DNA from: Tanypteryx hageni
Lineage: Eukaryota > Arthropoda > Insecta > Odonata > Petaluridae
DNA length: 64,000 bases
Assembly: GCA_028673005.1 (NCBI GenBank)
Contig: CM054118.1
Location: 2,997,410 to 3,061,409 of the forward strand
Reading direction: 5' to 3'
A model generated the notes under the pieces. The model made no database searches. It worked only from the letters and a program-made list of their open reading frames with translations, and was not told the DNA's origin. This document shows, one piece after another, positions 52,760-63,885 of this stretch (positions are counted from its first letter, which is position 1; each line of letters opens with the position of its first letter). A program made the position numbers and the translations under genes.

Positions 52760-55100
52760 AATTTTTAGAAATATTAAAGGTAGGAACGTTGTTGAGGATA
52801 ATTAATTTTATTGAATAAATTTGATGATAAGTATTGTGTATTGCATTGAAATACGTAAAAAGTGATAAATATTACGTTGTTATTTACTGATTTATTGCGG
52901 AAGATTTGATTAATAGAATAGATGTGATGATATAATTCGTAGCTTTTAAATAGGACACTTTACCGAAGTAATGTGATATTAGGTGCATCTTAAAATTTTT
53001 TATTGGTATAGTTAATTGATTATTGGAACTAAAATTTAAAATCATTATCCATTAATTGGTGCATCGTTTTTATTAACTTTAAAGTGTGAAACTACGCGAA
53101 ATTAATTCCTTTACATAGGTGTCCCTTAAATATAAATATAGCATAGATATTTACGACATCCACATTTTTATGCTTATACCTTTATCAAGAATACCCCGTC
53201 ATACATTGAAAATAGTTTAGTGCGAAGAGTTTTTCCTTAATTTGACAAGTAAAGATCGAAATAAAAAAGAGAAGTGTGATTAAAAGTAATATAGTGGTTG
53301 AAATAGAACTTACGGAGATATTACAGTTGATAGTTGATAAGAAATTTGTTTCTTAATTGGTTTATTTAATACAGACTTCCCCTATCTTTTAAAGTTTGTA
53401 CATGAAATAGAGAACCTATAGGAAAGTGCTGGAGAACGACGAAGACGAATGACGAGAGAAAAAAATGGACAATATCGTACAAGGTGGGAGGAAGACAGCA
53501 AGAGAGAGCGAAAATAGGAGGGAGAGATTGATTGATTAATTTGGTCTTTATTTGAGGCGATATTGATACTAGGAAGTCCCATCTTCCACTTAACCCCTCG
53601 TCATGAAACATATAGTAATACATAAAACATTAGCAATGTAAATACAGGTAACAATAAAAATACAAGTATTTGAAAAGAAAAGATATGATTTTGTGGGGAA
53701 AAATATGAACTGCTGAATAATGGAATCCATGTAAAAAAGAACCCACTGCAAGAAAACACCCACAAAGGAAGGGGGTGTTAAAAACCTGCAAAACATACTG
53801 AGATTCACTAAAGATATCACATAAATGAGATTTAGAACAAGTTATAAGTTAATTAAAGTCATCAAGAGATAAAGAAAAATAAATTGTCACAACACGAATA
53901 GATCACTGATAATGGGAGGGAGGAAGAGAGAAGAGGAGGAAGAATGCCATAATTTTAATACTTAATCTGTACATGCCTGTCATATTTGAAGGGCAGTCAG
54001 TTACACTAGTTGATTAAATAATTCTATAAAAACTAAAAGTCAAAATTAAGTGCTGCGATATTGCTTTCTTGATGTGATTCCTGAATCGGTTCGTTTTTGA
54101 TAGTTGTGTCAATATCTGCTTTCATGAGCTTAAGAGCTGTAGGTTGCCATCCTTCAAGCGGGCGGGGTAATTATTTTTAATGGAATACGTAGAAGGGAAA
54201 GGATGCTAAAATTGAATTTAAAGCGAATCTTTATTTAAAACAAAGGGCAGTTGCGAATTAGGAAATTTATTTGTGGCATAAAAAAATCCAATACAAATTC
54301 AGGTCCTTGCGTAACGGAAAACCATGAGACTCTTTGAACTAGTCATTAAGCCAGAAATGAATTTTCACTTTTAAAAGTTCCATCCGCAGAGGTGAAAACT
54401 AGGACGGAAAAACGACCGATTTATTCAACACCCGGGAGAATTTGGAGAGTTATTTTAGAAACAAACGCCCGCTTCTTGTAGTACATGTGCTCCAGGACGC
54501 CAATGCAACCATGTTAACCTTTTCCAGTCGGATTTGGAAGACACGTCCGTGTCAATGAAAATGCGAAAATTTCTGCCACGAAAATTATATATGCGTTCGG
54601 TAAATGTTAGGATCAATGCATAAAAACATGGATGAGGGATGATTCAGACGATGGTACAAAAGAGCTGTAATTGCATTTTCAACTCTTTCAAACTATATTT
54701 GCTCAAATTGGGAACGAAATGGAAAATCCGGCAATCTGGATTGCATGGACGAATTGATTGGGAAGATTTATCTCATGGATAGGTGGCAACAAGATCTGAG
54801 AACAACATCTGAGAAAGAATGAATGGAAGTCTAAATAGCTTTCGATTGACATAGACAAAAGTAAAAAATATTTAGTTCGAGATTAAATATAACAGATGAT
54901 CCAAACGGAACTTATGATGCCTACTTTCCACATAATTATTTATTTTATATTTATATTGACTTTAACAGTTTTAAAATCACAGCGGATGTGTTGCTCTTTG
55001 TGTTACTAAATTTCATAATTCAACGTTATAAAATATTATAAATACATTCGAATGGAAGACTAAATTGATCACGCGTATTTTTATGGCAAAAATAACGCGT
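52760..55100. other. No gene recognised
   Basis: Mostly AT-rich sequence. The stretch 53525-53580 (on the minus strand ending AATAAAGACC and then ATCAATCAATC) looks like the 3' tail of a LINE or SINE, but no coding part could be identified. Confidence 0.4.
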
Positions 55101-55115
55101 GTATATACTAGACCA

Positions 55116-55335
55116 GAGGTCTCAACCGAAACTTTATCGCGGACCGGTGTATTATCTGAATAATCCACCAAGGATCAGTAAAGTCAATTTTACACTATCA
55201 ATCATTCGACATTGTTACATTTTGACAACTAAAACACAAGTCATTCATTAAACAGTGCTGCCCATTATAAACAATAGATTGTCACGGATCGGCCAATACT
55301 GGACCGCGGATCGGCGTTTGGTAAATTCTATAGTA
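55116..55335. mobile_element. hAT-like non-autonomous relic
   Basis: It starts CAGAGGTCTCAACCG followed by TCGCGGACCGGTG and ends with GGACCGCGGATCGGCGTTTGG. This pairing of CAGAGGTCTCAAC with GGACCGG/CGGATCGG subterminal motifs is typical of short hAT-family elements in animal genomes. The right terminus is degraded and no target duplication was defined. Confidence 0.5.
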
Positions 55336-55574
55336 GGCTATATCGAATCCGAATCCAACAACACTCATTGCAATAGCAACACTCTCTTAATGAGTGATAA
55401 AAACTGCTGAAACGCTAGTATTCACGCAGAATTCGAAGAAATACGATCGATAATGAGCATTCTACGATAAAAATTACAATTTCCATTCCTTTCCTTAGAG
55501 TACTGTACAAATTCTGCTCTGATATTACATTTCTAAGATATTTTAAAATTGCAAGAGAAAACTACCCTGAACGA

Positions 55575-55812
55575 TGGATTTCAGATTTTCCATGTAAATC
55601 AAATGGGAAGGATAGTTCCTAGAATCGAACCCGGAACTTTAATCTTCAAGACATAAACTATCCTCGAGAGCTCAGCCTCAGTAACAAGGCATTTCCACCA
55701 AGTGTCATGAATATTGCTCTATTAGTTCAGAAGCTAATATGGGGGACAGACAGACGGATAGAAAGACACCAGGATAAATCTATAAGCCTATTTCGATTCT
55801 GGAAAGTAGGCA
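55575..55812 (-). mobile_element. SINE-like interspersed repeat, copy 2
   Basis: Read on the minus strand it parallels 37130-37370: CTACTTTCCAG, a GTCTGTCCCCCATATTAG stretch, CACTTGGTGGAAATG, the A-box-like GCTGAGCTCTCGAGGATAG, the B box GGGTTCGATTC, then ATTTGATTTACATGG and AAATCTGAAATCCATCGT. The similarity runs over roughly 240 bp with many substitutions, indicating old copies. Confidence 0.6.
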
Positions 55813-56379
55813 AAAAATCAGTTTCTTTTCTTCGATATAAACATCAATTAAGGCAATTCTTGAAATTTTAATTGAATCCACTGTGATATTAAATAAAAAT
55901 GCGTCAAAAATGATTTAAGGGAAATCATTCTCTTCCATAATCAATCCATCGATTTTTTAGAGCATCATTATTAAAGAAAAACAAACATCCAGCGTCGCCA
56001 ATGCGTAATATTAGCAGTAAGAAATAATAAATGAGGAATGGTAAATAAATATCTTCCCGTCTGGGGTCATACTCGAGATAATTCTTTTAGGAAAATAATC
56101 GCTTTGAAAAGGACGGCGAAAAAATAAGAAAGAATGGGAAAGAATTTTTCCTCGCTCCGAGCGCAATCTTACAGCTTCATCCGCACTGACGCGACGATTC
56201 CCAGGACGATGCTTCTAATTAAATTCTCTGCATCCAATCGATAGGATTGGCTATCGACTGAAAAAATAATATAGTAGTATAAAAACCCCTCTCGCATTTT
56301 GTCACATCCCTGAGCAGCGCTGTGTGCCGCTAAAGCGGGAAGCGACAGTATCTATTATATGCAGACGTCCCTTTAGAGG

Positions 56380-57180
56380 AAGATATAGCTATATGATATA
56401 TAGGAAGATACTAATGTCCAGCCCAAACTGCAGGACCTAGAGAGCTAAAATTTTCAGAGTTTGTAGAGATCATAGAGAAACCATCAGAATAAATGAGATC
56501 TTTCACTTAAGTGACATGAATTTGACACCAGGAACTCCGAAATTTGCGTTTTGTCCCATAAGAAAAGCATTGTGCCATTTTTGTAAATTAATTTATGGTA
56601 CTCGCCCATAAACTAGACAAAGGAAATTTTGAGTGTTGCTAGATGGCCCCAATTTCTATTAGTAATTATTATTACTTTTGCTTACAGTGTTATGGGTTCA
56701 ACTCCAGATGCCCCGGAATATCCCCCGCAAGTTAGCATGGGAAAAAGTTATTCCCGTGTGTAGACCAATCTAAGAGGAATATGTTTTGCACGATTATAAG
56801 ATTTTGCAGACAACCAACCAAAAACACCGAAAAGTTTAAAATTGCAAATTTTTAGGGGTTGTTTTTACCCCATTTGCACATTAAAATATAGTAATTTTAA
56901 CCCCGAAAACTGTAAGTAGTAAGAACAAGCTATTGCAATCCCTATGTAGCAGATCTTATTCTTCGATTCCAGATACTCCAGAATATCTCTTATAAGTTAG
57001 CATGGAGAAAAGTTATTCCAGGGTGTAGAGCAATCTAAGAGGTTTAAGAAGCTGAAATTTTGCACATAACCAACCAAAAAAATCGAAAAGTTCAAAATTG
57101 TTCATTTTTGGGAGTTGTTTTTACCGCATTTGTACATAAAGTTTAATAATTTTGATCTCGGAAACTATTTATGGTTGGTA
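56380..57180. repeat. Repeat related to the 31.4-kb palindrome, with internal direct duplication
   Basis: The start (ATAGGAAGATACTAATGT at 56400 and CATAAGAAAAGCAT at 56559) matches the palindrome arms at 31410-32220. Two direct units follow, about 56705-56928 and 56970-57175, sharing AAGTTAGCATGG, AAAAGTTATTCC, AACCAACCAAAAA and GTTGTTTTTACC. The second lacks parts of the first. No coding sequence was found. Confidence 0.65.
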
Positions 57181-57524
57181 CGAACTTTTGCAACCATATT
57201 GTAAAAAATTATATCCTCCGCATGGATATTTTTTTAAATTTATCCCTTCGATATCATATAAGGGCAAGGGTATAGAATTTCCGATCGCTTATGCGTATTT
57301 TTAACGGTTATTACGTATTAAATTTGCGTCTGGAAAACTATAAATCGCAGGTAAGTGGTATCGTACTATATTGTAGCAAATGTCCTCTGCAAAAACATAA
57401 TTTTTAATGCATAACTTACAAAACATATAAGGGCGATTGAGCCAGTTTAATCACGCCAAGGTCGCTAAATGTGGTGGTATGGAGGTATCGACCAATGAGC
57501 AGGCGCACGATCATCTCCCCTTCC

Positions 57525-58090
57525 ACTCTCCCATTCCACCCTCCCCTTCCACCCTCCTTTTCCCCCAACCCCTTCCCCCTCCCCTTCCACACCACCCCTT
57601 CCACCCACCCCTTCCACCCACCCCTTCCACCCACCCCTTCCACCCACCCCTTCCACCCTCCCCTTCCACCCTCCGCTTCCACCCACCCCTTCCATCCACC
57701 CCTTCCACCCTCCCCATCCACCCACCCCTTCCACCCACCCCTTCCACCCTCCCATTCCCCCCTCCTTTCCCCCTCCCCTTCCCCCTTCTTTCCCCCTCCT
57801 TTTCCCCCCTTCCTTTCCACCCACCCCTTCCACCCACCCCTTCCACCCACCTCTTCCACCCTCCCCTTCCCCCCTCCCCTTCCCCCCTCCGCTTCCACCC
57901 AACCCTTCCACCCTCCCCTTTCACCCACCCCTTCTACCCTCTCCTTTCACCCACCCCTTCTACCCTCCCCATCCACCTCCCCTTCCACACCACCCCTTCC
58001 ACCCATCCCTTCCACCCATCCCTTCCACCCACCCCTTCCACCCACCCCTTCCACCCTCCCCTTCCACCTTCCCCTTCCACCCTCCCCTTC
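57525..58090 (+). repeat. 13-bp minisatellite (ACCCCTTCCACCC), CT/C-rich
   Basis: About 40 units of ACCCCTTCCACCC and ACCCTCCCCTTCC form the array. The plus-strand open frames of 210-225 codons (Pro/Phe/His/Ser repeats) and the minus-strand Gly/Trp/Val repeats are translations of this array, not genes. Its right edge joins directly to the LINE fragment GAAACCGAATTGATCTTCC. Confidence 0.95.
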
Positions 58091-58126
58091 CACCCTTTTC
58101 TGAAACCGAATTGATCTTCCCCTAGC
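58091..58126 (-). mobile_element. RTE-like LINE relic, downstream piece
   Basis: On the minus strand this reads GEDQFGFRKG, the reverse transcriptase block found at about 35425-35460 in the LINE at 33.4 kb. It is the continuation of the relic at 60075-61197; the two were separated by the element at 58127-60074. The relic ends where the minisatellite starts. Confidence 0.85.
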
Positions 58127-60074
58127 CAGGGGGAGGGAACTCCCATGTTAAAATCGTGGTCTTAGCTGGCTAGTACAAAAAGTTGGTGAAGGCACTGGCT
58201 AGCTGGCGCTGCTGTTGCGTTGACGTCATTTTTACAGCCAATCGAAGCGGAGAACAGGCAGCTAGCAGACGAATTTCAGCAGCCAATGGCAGCTTCGTAC
58301 AGACGGCGAGCGGCATTTTCAAAAATCATACAACAATTTAGTTTTATTCATTATTTTTCAATAAATGACGCTAATTTTTTTATTTAGCAAATCAAACCTT
58401 TTTACGAATAACGTAACCAGAGGAGTAATGGGTGAGAATAGAAAGAATAATAATTTAAATTTAAATAGTTTTATTGCAGAAGAAATATTGTACATATTTA
58501 CATATAACAGATATTAAATGGAATTGAACCACATAGATCAATTATTGTTCAATAAATATAGGAAACATGCACACATTGAAAAAATAATACAGTAGAATGT
58601 TTGTAACAGACGAAAGAATAATTAACATATGAAAGCTGCAGAAGCCAGCCACCAGACAAACATCATAACAATAATAAAGAAACAAGTCATGACAAAGTAT
58701 GAACAGAAGTGACTTTTGCCAGTCTCAATGGATCAATAAGCATAGGAACTCATTCTCGGCACCTGGAATGATAACATTACAGAATTATTAACACTTCAAC
58801 ATATGCATCAAATACAACTTTGCTCCTACAGAGCCTAAAGTGAAGATATGCATCACATGAAAACAAGCCATAGTGAAGTATCTCGTTAAATGGTTACTAT
58901 TATTAAAGTTGAAAATGCAGAGATACATATCTAACTACAGTAAAAACTCGATATGCGAATAATCTGTACACTAAATAAGTGATCTTTTTACTACAGGTAG
59001 TCCACGATATACTCGCCGTATCTCGAAACGAGAGGTTTCAAGTTAAAAATTGCAATCCCATAACAATAATAATTGTTATTCATCCCAGGACATATACATA
59101 TATGTATAGGATGTCAAATTGGCTGTACTTATTATGCAATAGATATAAGGCCACAGCCTTTCTAAGGAATAAACAAACACATCCGAGAGAAGGTTCTCAG
59201 TCACTTATTAAAGGATCAAAAATAACAACTAAGCTGAGTTGGGCGGTAGAACAAGGTTCGTGTGTTCCAAATTGCAATCTGGATATAATTTCACATACGT
59301 AAACACAACCATAGTAAGATTAATCTCAAAAAGAAACGTAACTCATTCTTTATTTTTCTCGGTACGTAATATTATTACACAATATGTAGTACTGTAGGTA
59401 ATAAAATACAGAAGTACATTAATTAGTCGATATATTGTTTCAATACTCGAAAGCAACTCACGGAGCGCTTCTACTTCGTATATCGAGGTATTACTGCATA
59501 TAATTCTGTCGACTTACAAAAATATTTTTACAAATATAGCTAATAGTACTTACGTAGATTCCGTGCGAGGAAACGAATGTAATTTCAACTTTAGATCTCC
59601 GGTCGTTCCCCTCGTATGCTTGCAGTTTAGTGCGTAGCACTTACGTGAACGCACCATCTTCTCTGGTTGATTCATTTTTGCAAGCTAGTGGAAACGTTGC
59701 AACGTACAGAAAATAACTTAATTAACACACACAAAGAGTCACATGTATCACCAGCATATATGAAGTTGTTAACCATTCATTCATATACTCCTCCATAGTC
59801 AAAACATACTTACCTGTACTAAAAAATAACACTTTCCCAAGATTTCCCGTAATGGCGGATAAACTTTCAGTTACGCAGTTACCTAGTTCAACAGTCACAA
59901 CTTCTCAACATGATCACATGATCACTTCAAATTCGGCTTGGCGCTCACTCATTGGCTGTCTTACCATTCAAATTAGAGCGACGACAGCGCTCAACCTTTC
60001 GCTTTCACGGTGCCTTCACCAACTTGATGTATCTGACGAGAACCAAATCGCCCCATAAGAGTTCCCTCCCCCTG
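58127..60074. mobile_element. 1948-bp DNA transposon inserted in the LINE relic
   Basis: The element begins CAGGGGGAGGGAACTC and, in reverse, also begins CAGGGGGAGGGAACTC. The inverted repeat continues, interrupted, to AAGTTGGTGAAGGCAC about 65 bp inside both ends. CCCTAGC occurs on both sides (58120-58126 and 60075-60081), a 7-bp target duplication; removing the element and one copy restores the LINE order. Subterminal CCAAT/ATTGG motifs lie at about 58240-58285 (AGCCAATCG, AGCCAATGG) and 59950 (CATTGGCTG). No transposase was recognised; a 68-codon frame at 59852-60058 and one of 107 codons at 58979-59302 lack known motifs. The CAGGG start resembles hAT, but hAT usually makes 8-bp duplications, so the superfamily is open. 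Confidence 0.85.
58938..59496. mobile_element. Pogo-like MITE, 559 bp, nested
   Basis: The left end CAGTAAAAACTCGATATGCG and the right end, in reverse, CAGTAATACCTCGATATACG form an inverted repeat. It is preceded by TA (58936-58937) and followed by CA (59497-59498), a mutated TA target duplication. CAGT-AAACCTCGATAT ends are typical of pogo/Tigger-type elements. Internal sequence near both ends repeats TATCTCGAAACGAG-like stretches. It lies inside the 1948-bp element. Confidence 0.7.
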
Positions 60075-61197
60075 CCCTAGCATTTCTTTTGCCTTTTTCT
60101 CCAGCCTCTTATTAAAAATCCTGGTGATGATCTTCAAAGTGTGTGACAGAAGGCATATCGCTCTGCAGTCTTTACACGGCATTGCCCTTGGTTTCTTCTT
60201 TAGAGGGATCAGTGTTACTTCTTGGAAATCCCGAGGCCACTCTCCCGTGTCGTAAATCTTATTAATAATTTTCGTGATCGCTTTTAGTCCTTCTGATCCC
60301 ATGAATTTTATGTACCTCAGCCGGTATTTCATCGCTGCCTGTGGTTTTCTTTTTGTTTAGTTCCACTATCGCTTTTTCTACTTCGCTCTCCATAATATTT
60401 GGTCGTAAGTTGTCTTCTTCAATGTTTTCCTCATCCTCCAGTTCTATTTTTACTGATCCTACCTGCTTGCTTTATAGTTCTTTAATGCATTATTCTCATA
60501 CCTGTGCTACATCCTTTTCTCTGATACAATCATCCCATTTGTATTCATAATTTCTTTGCCACGATTTCCATTTCACTTCTAATCTTCTAATTCTAGTGCT
60601 CTGGCGTACTTCATAACGTACCGTCCTGTCCTAACTTCAATGTTTGTTGTATTTCATCACATTTTTCTTTGATCCTATTTTTTCTAGCTTTATCTGTTAC
60701 CCTTCTCCACTCATTGTTTATACGTCTATAATTGGTTCTACCTTCTTCACTGTTAACGGTTTTCCATTTTCGCCACTGATTCATTTTCTCCAGTATTTCC
60801 TCAGTGATCCATGGTTTTCTGATTTTTTCTCTTGTTTTTCAATCAATTTTTCCAAATTATCCTTGGTATTGGTTGTAATTTCTTACCATTCTCTATTCAC
60901 GGTTGTTGGTTTGTTTTCCAAATTTCTTAGACGATCTTCCAACTTCATGCTGACTACATCCTGCGTTTTTTCAGGTTTTTTGGGTCCCAAGTCTGTCTTT
61001 CTCTTCTTGTTTTTTTATTTTTTTGAGCTTTTAATTACGTCAACTATTATAAGGCTGTGATCTGAATCAATATCTGCACCTGGTAATGCCTTGGCGGTCT
61101 TCACGCTGTTCCTGAATCTTTGGTTTACAAGGATGTAATTTATTTGGCATCTCATTCTATCTACTGGGGTTTCCTTGTGTACAGCCTTCGTTTATGT
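60075..61197 (-). pseudogene. RTE-like LINE relic, endonuclease end and reverse transcriptase start
   Basis: The minus strand corresponds to about 34310-35425 of the LINE copy at 33.4 kb. It starts with the region equivalent to RRLYTWKSAGDRMRCQIDYI and passes the endonuclease C-terminus (IDSDHS equivalent at about 61050). It also includes the frame 60332-60075 with GSEGLKAITKIINKIYDTG, a KKKPRAM segment and RLEKKAKEMLG. Several frameshifts and stops are present. Its upstream end stops at a TA-rich repeat (61198-61245). Confidence 0.88.
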
Positions 61198-61199
61198 TT

Positions 61200-61245
61200 C
61201 ATATATATAACAGTAGAGTATATATATATATATATATATATATGT
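61200..61245. repeat. TA-rich microsatellite
   Basis: TATATAACAGTAGAGTATAT is followed by about 14 TA units. It marks the 5' truncation point of the LINE relic. Confidence 0.9.
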
Positions 61246-61411
61246 AAATCCTATACTGTTCCCACTTCTAATGCAACCTGATTGAATGCTTCTTTTTTAA
61301 AGGTTTTATTTATTTTTAAGCGTTAAAAAGTATTTAAGGGGTAAGAGAATGCTGAGAGTGAACGCGGAAAAAGCGTGATAGAGAGAGATGTAGCGTGATT
61401 GCATACTCTGC

Positions 61412-61433
61412 ATCACTCTCTCTCTCTCTCTCT
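61412..61433. repeat. CT microsatellite
   Basis: About ten TC units. Confidence 0.9.
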
Positions 61434-61699
61434 CCTGAACATAGGGATGCATGGGATAAATAAAAGTGGATCGAGAAAGATAGAAAATCGTTTCCGCGTC
61501 CAAATATTCTTATTCCTCCCGTCTTCCCTCCTCCCAAGTCTCTCTCCCGATCCCACTCCCATTTTCCCACCCCAACCAAACCTCTTCATGCGCGAATTGG
61601 TCATCGAGATGCTTTATAACCGAGGGCCGGGCGCTACGCAATCTGCATGCCATGCGAATTACTCCGAGTGAATTGCCTGAAGGGGTGGAGATGGTCGGG

Positions 61700-62960
61700 T
61701 TTATTCCGGCGCAGGGGACAGGAGAGCTGGAGGGAAGCAGGGAAGGAAGAGAGACAGAAAGGAGAGAGAGAGAAAAAATAATGGAGGAAAGGTGTGGATG
61801 GAAAGAGGAGAGAAAGGAAGTGAAGAGAGATAGAGAAGAGGTAAAAGGAGAAGAATGGAGGAAAGTAGTGGAGGAACAACGAGAGAAAAGAAGGAAAGAG
61901 GGAAGAGAAGATGGAGGAGAGATATAAGGAGAGACAGAATGGAGTGAAGTAGTAGAAGGAAAGAGAGGAGGGAGTCGAGAGGGAAGGAGAATAATAGGGA
62001 GAAGTAGGTGAATCAGAGAAAAGAGAGGGGCGTGAGAGAGAATGACTGAGGAAGATAAGAGGGAGATAAGAATGGAAAAGAAATAAACTGAGACAAAAGA
62101 GAGAATGAACGAGGGGGAGAGAGAGAGAAGGAGGAGGAGGAGAACGAGTAAAGATTGTGAGAAGAGGGAGAAAGAAAACGGAAGAGTAAAAGATAGAAAA
62201 GAGAGAATAGAGATAAGAAAAAGAAGCAAAAAGAGAAGAGAGGAGGTATGGGGCAGAGAGGGGAGACGGGAGAGAGGGAGAGGTATGAGATAGGAAGCGA
62301 AGTTGGAAATGGGGACACAGAGAGAGAGAGAGAGAGAAAAAGAGCAGATGGAAAGAGGGACGAGAGAAAAGGAATATAGAAGAGGGAGGATCAGTGAGAG
62401 AGAGGGAGAGTAGGGAGAAAGTAATGGGAGGAAATTAGGCAAAGGAGAGTAGAGAAGAGGGTGATGAAGGGATGATGAGTGAAAGAGAGAAGGAAAGAAG
62501 AAAAGAGGAAAAGAGATAAGGTAGAAAGGTGATAGAGGGAGGAGAGAGAGGAGATGGCAGAATGAAGAGGGTAGGGAGTGGAGAGGGGAGAGCGAGGGGG
62601 AATAAAGGGAGAAATGAAGAGAGCGAAGAGGGGAAGGGTGGCGGGAATTAGAGTTGGCGGAAAATTATTAGGTGAGATGGACGATGGAATGGCAGGATAT
62701 GGACAGAGACGGAAAGTGAGAAGGATGGGAGGAAGAGAGTAATAATTTAGAATGAGGAAGAGGGAGAGATATGCAACATAGTGTGAGAAGGATACACGGA
62801 GGAGGCATGGAGAGGAGAGAGAGAGATCGGAAATTGACAGAAGGGGAAGTGAGGAGGATGGGAGGGAGATGGAGGAGGGTGAGGGGAGGTAGAGAGAGGG
62901 ATTGAGCTGTACTGAAACTGCGGTTCCGTGCGTTTAGCTGCGAAGCTGAGTGCGGGAGGG
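61700..62960 (+). repeat. 1.25-kb GA-rich (polypurine) tract
   Basis: The plus strand is strongly enriched in G and A with (AG)n stretches (62321-62336). It is the mirror image in strand composition of the CT tracts at 15.1-18.3 and 43.9-45.1 kb. Open frames of up to 310 codons on the minus strand are compositional artefacts (Ser/Leu/Pro/Phe only). Confidence 0.9.
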
Positions 62961-63548
62961 GAGAGGCGGAGGCGATTTCCTTTTTTAACGGCTTTGGTAT
63001 CCTCGTCGACGGGTCGAGGGAAGTTAGGAAATATCACCGCCAGGGGTTTTTTTTAATTCTGAGGGGTCGAAGGGGAGGGAGGGATGTTAGGGACTGATGA
63101 GGAAAATGATTCCAGGTTTTAACGATGCGGTAAAATTCCGCCCCTCTGCAGATATTTCCAATGTGCCTGAACGTGGGAAATGCAAATGAAAGAGCGATTG
63201 CGTTGCGATTTCGCTTTTCGACTTCGTTGTTTTTTCCTTTGCGCGGCTCCAGCAATTTTGAGAGCTCCGTTCTGTTTTACCGTTGATATTTTTCGGCAAA
63301 AAATAGTGACGTGGAGTCCGAGTAAATATTTTTATTCCGAAGCATACGGCCAATCTGCTGTCACTCGATCACTTCTTCGCAGATTTTGCGAACAATAGCT
63401 TAATCTTTGCGAGATAATCAATTGTTCCGTATTAATCATATCCGATTGTTTTCTCTTAAAAAAACATTTACGGCGTAATATGCGCAACACTATTCGGAAA
63501 ATATAAAAAGGGTTGCATTATGTATTTGCAGAAGCTGATTATTTGTAA

Positions 63549-63843
63549 ACTAGTATAATAGCCCGTCAATATGACGGGAAGAAATATGTTTACGCATATA
63601 GTATGTGCCCATAAAAAATGACGGATATCTCTCGCTTTATCTTTCTCCTTCCCTTCGTCAAGCCCCGTATTCATATCGCAATTCTAAGTGATTTAAAAAG
63701 GCAACTAAATAATATGCTACATCATATTTACCCTCATATCACATAAAAAGTTCTCGATTCCCCCGCTCTTTAAGAGAGGCGCCACTGTCGAGCGTTGAAA
63801 CAGTCAAACAAACAGACACTTGGCTTTTATATAAGAGAACTAG
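63549..63843 (+). mobile_element. Hairpin-headed repeat, 295-bp copy
   Basis: It starts ACTAG, has the perfect hairpin CCCGTCAATATGACGGG at 63562-63578, shares CAAGCCCCGTATTCATATC and AATTCTAAGTGATTTAAAA with the 1.03 kb copy at 38905, and ends CTTTTATATAAGAGAACTAG at 63843. It lacks the middle part of the longer copy. It has no coding capacity. Confidence 0.7.
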
Positions 63844-63885
63844 AGTAATTGCCCGTTGAAATTCAACGGGAAAATTGGAACTTAA
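63839..63885 (+). mobile_element. Second hairpin-headed repeat head, in tandem
   Basis: The ACTAG that ends the previous copy is also the start of this one. It is followed by the hairpin CCCGTTGAAATTCAACGGG at 63852-63870. Compared with the first hairpin, the inner stem bases differ on both sides so that pairing is kept. The sequence after the hairpin does not match the first copy and the element may continue past the window edge. Confidence 0.6.

Noticed and set aside
53525..53620. LINE 3' tail on the minus strand
   Set aside because: Only the tail-like AATAAAGACC/ATCAATCAATC sequence is visible; no coding remnant could be linked to it.
57416..58146. Repeat proteins (Gly-Trp-Val on the minus strand, Pro-His-Ser-Phe on the plus strand)
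   Set aside because: Direct translations of the 13-bp minisatellite. Only the GEDQFGFRKG end is meaningful and belongs to the LINE relic.
61510..62442. 310-codon Ser/Leu/Pro-rich minus-strand frame
   Set aside because: Lies in the GA-rich tract and is a composition artefact.
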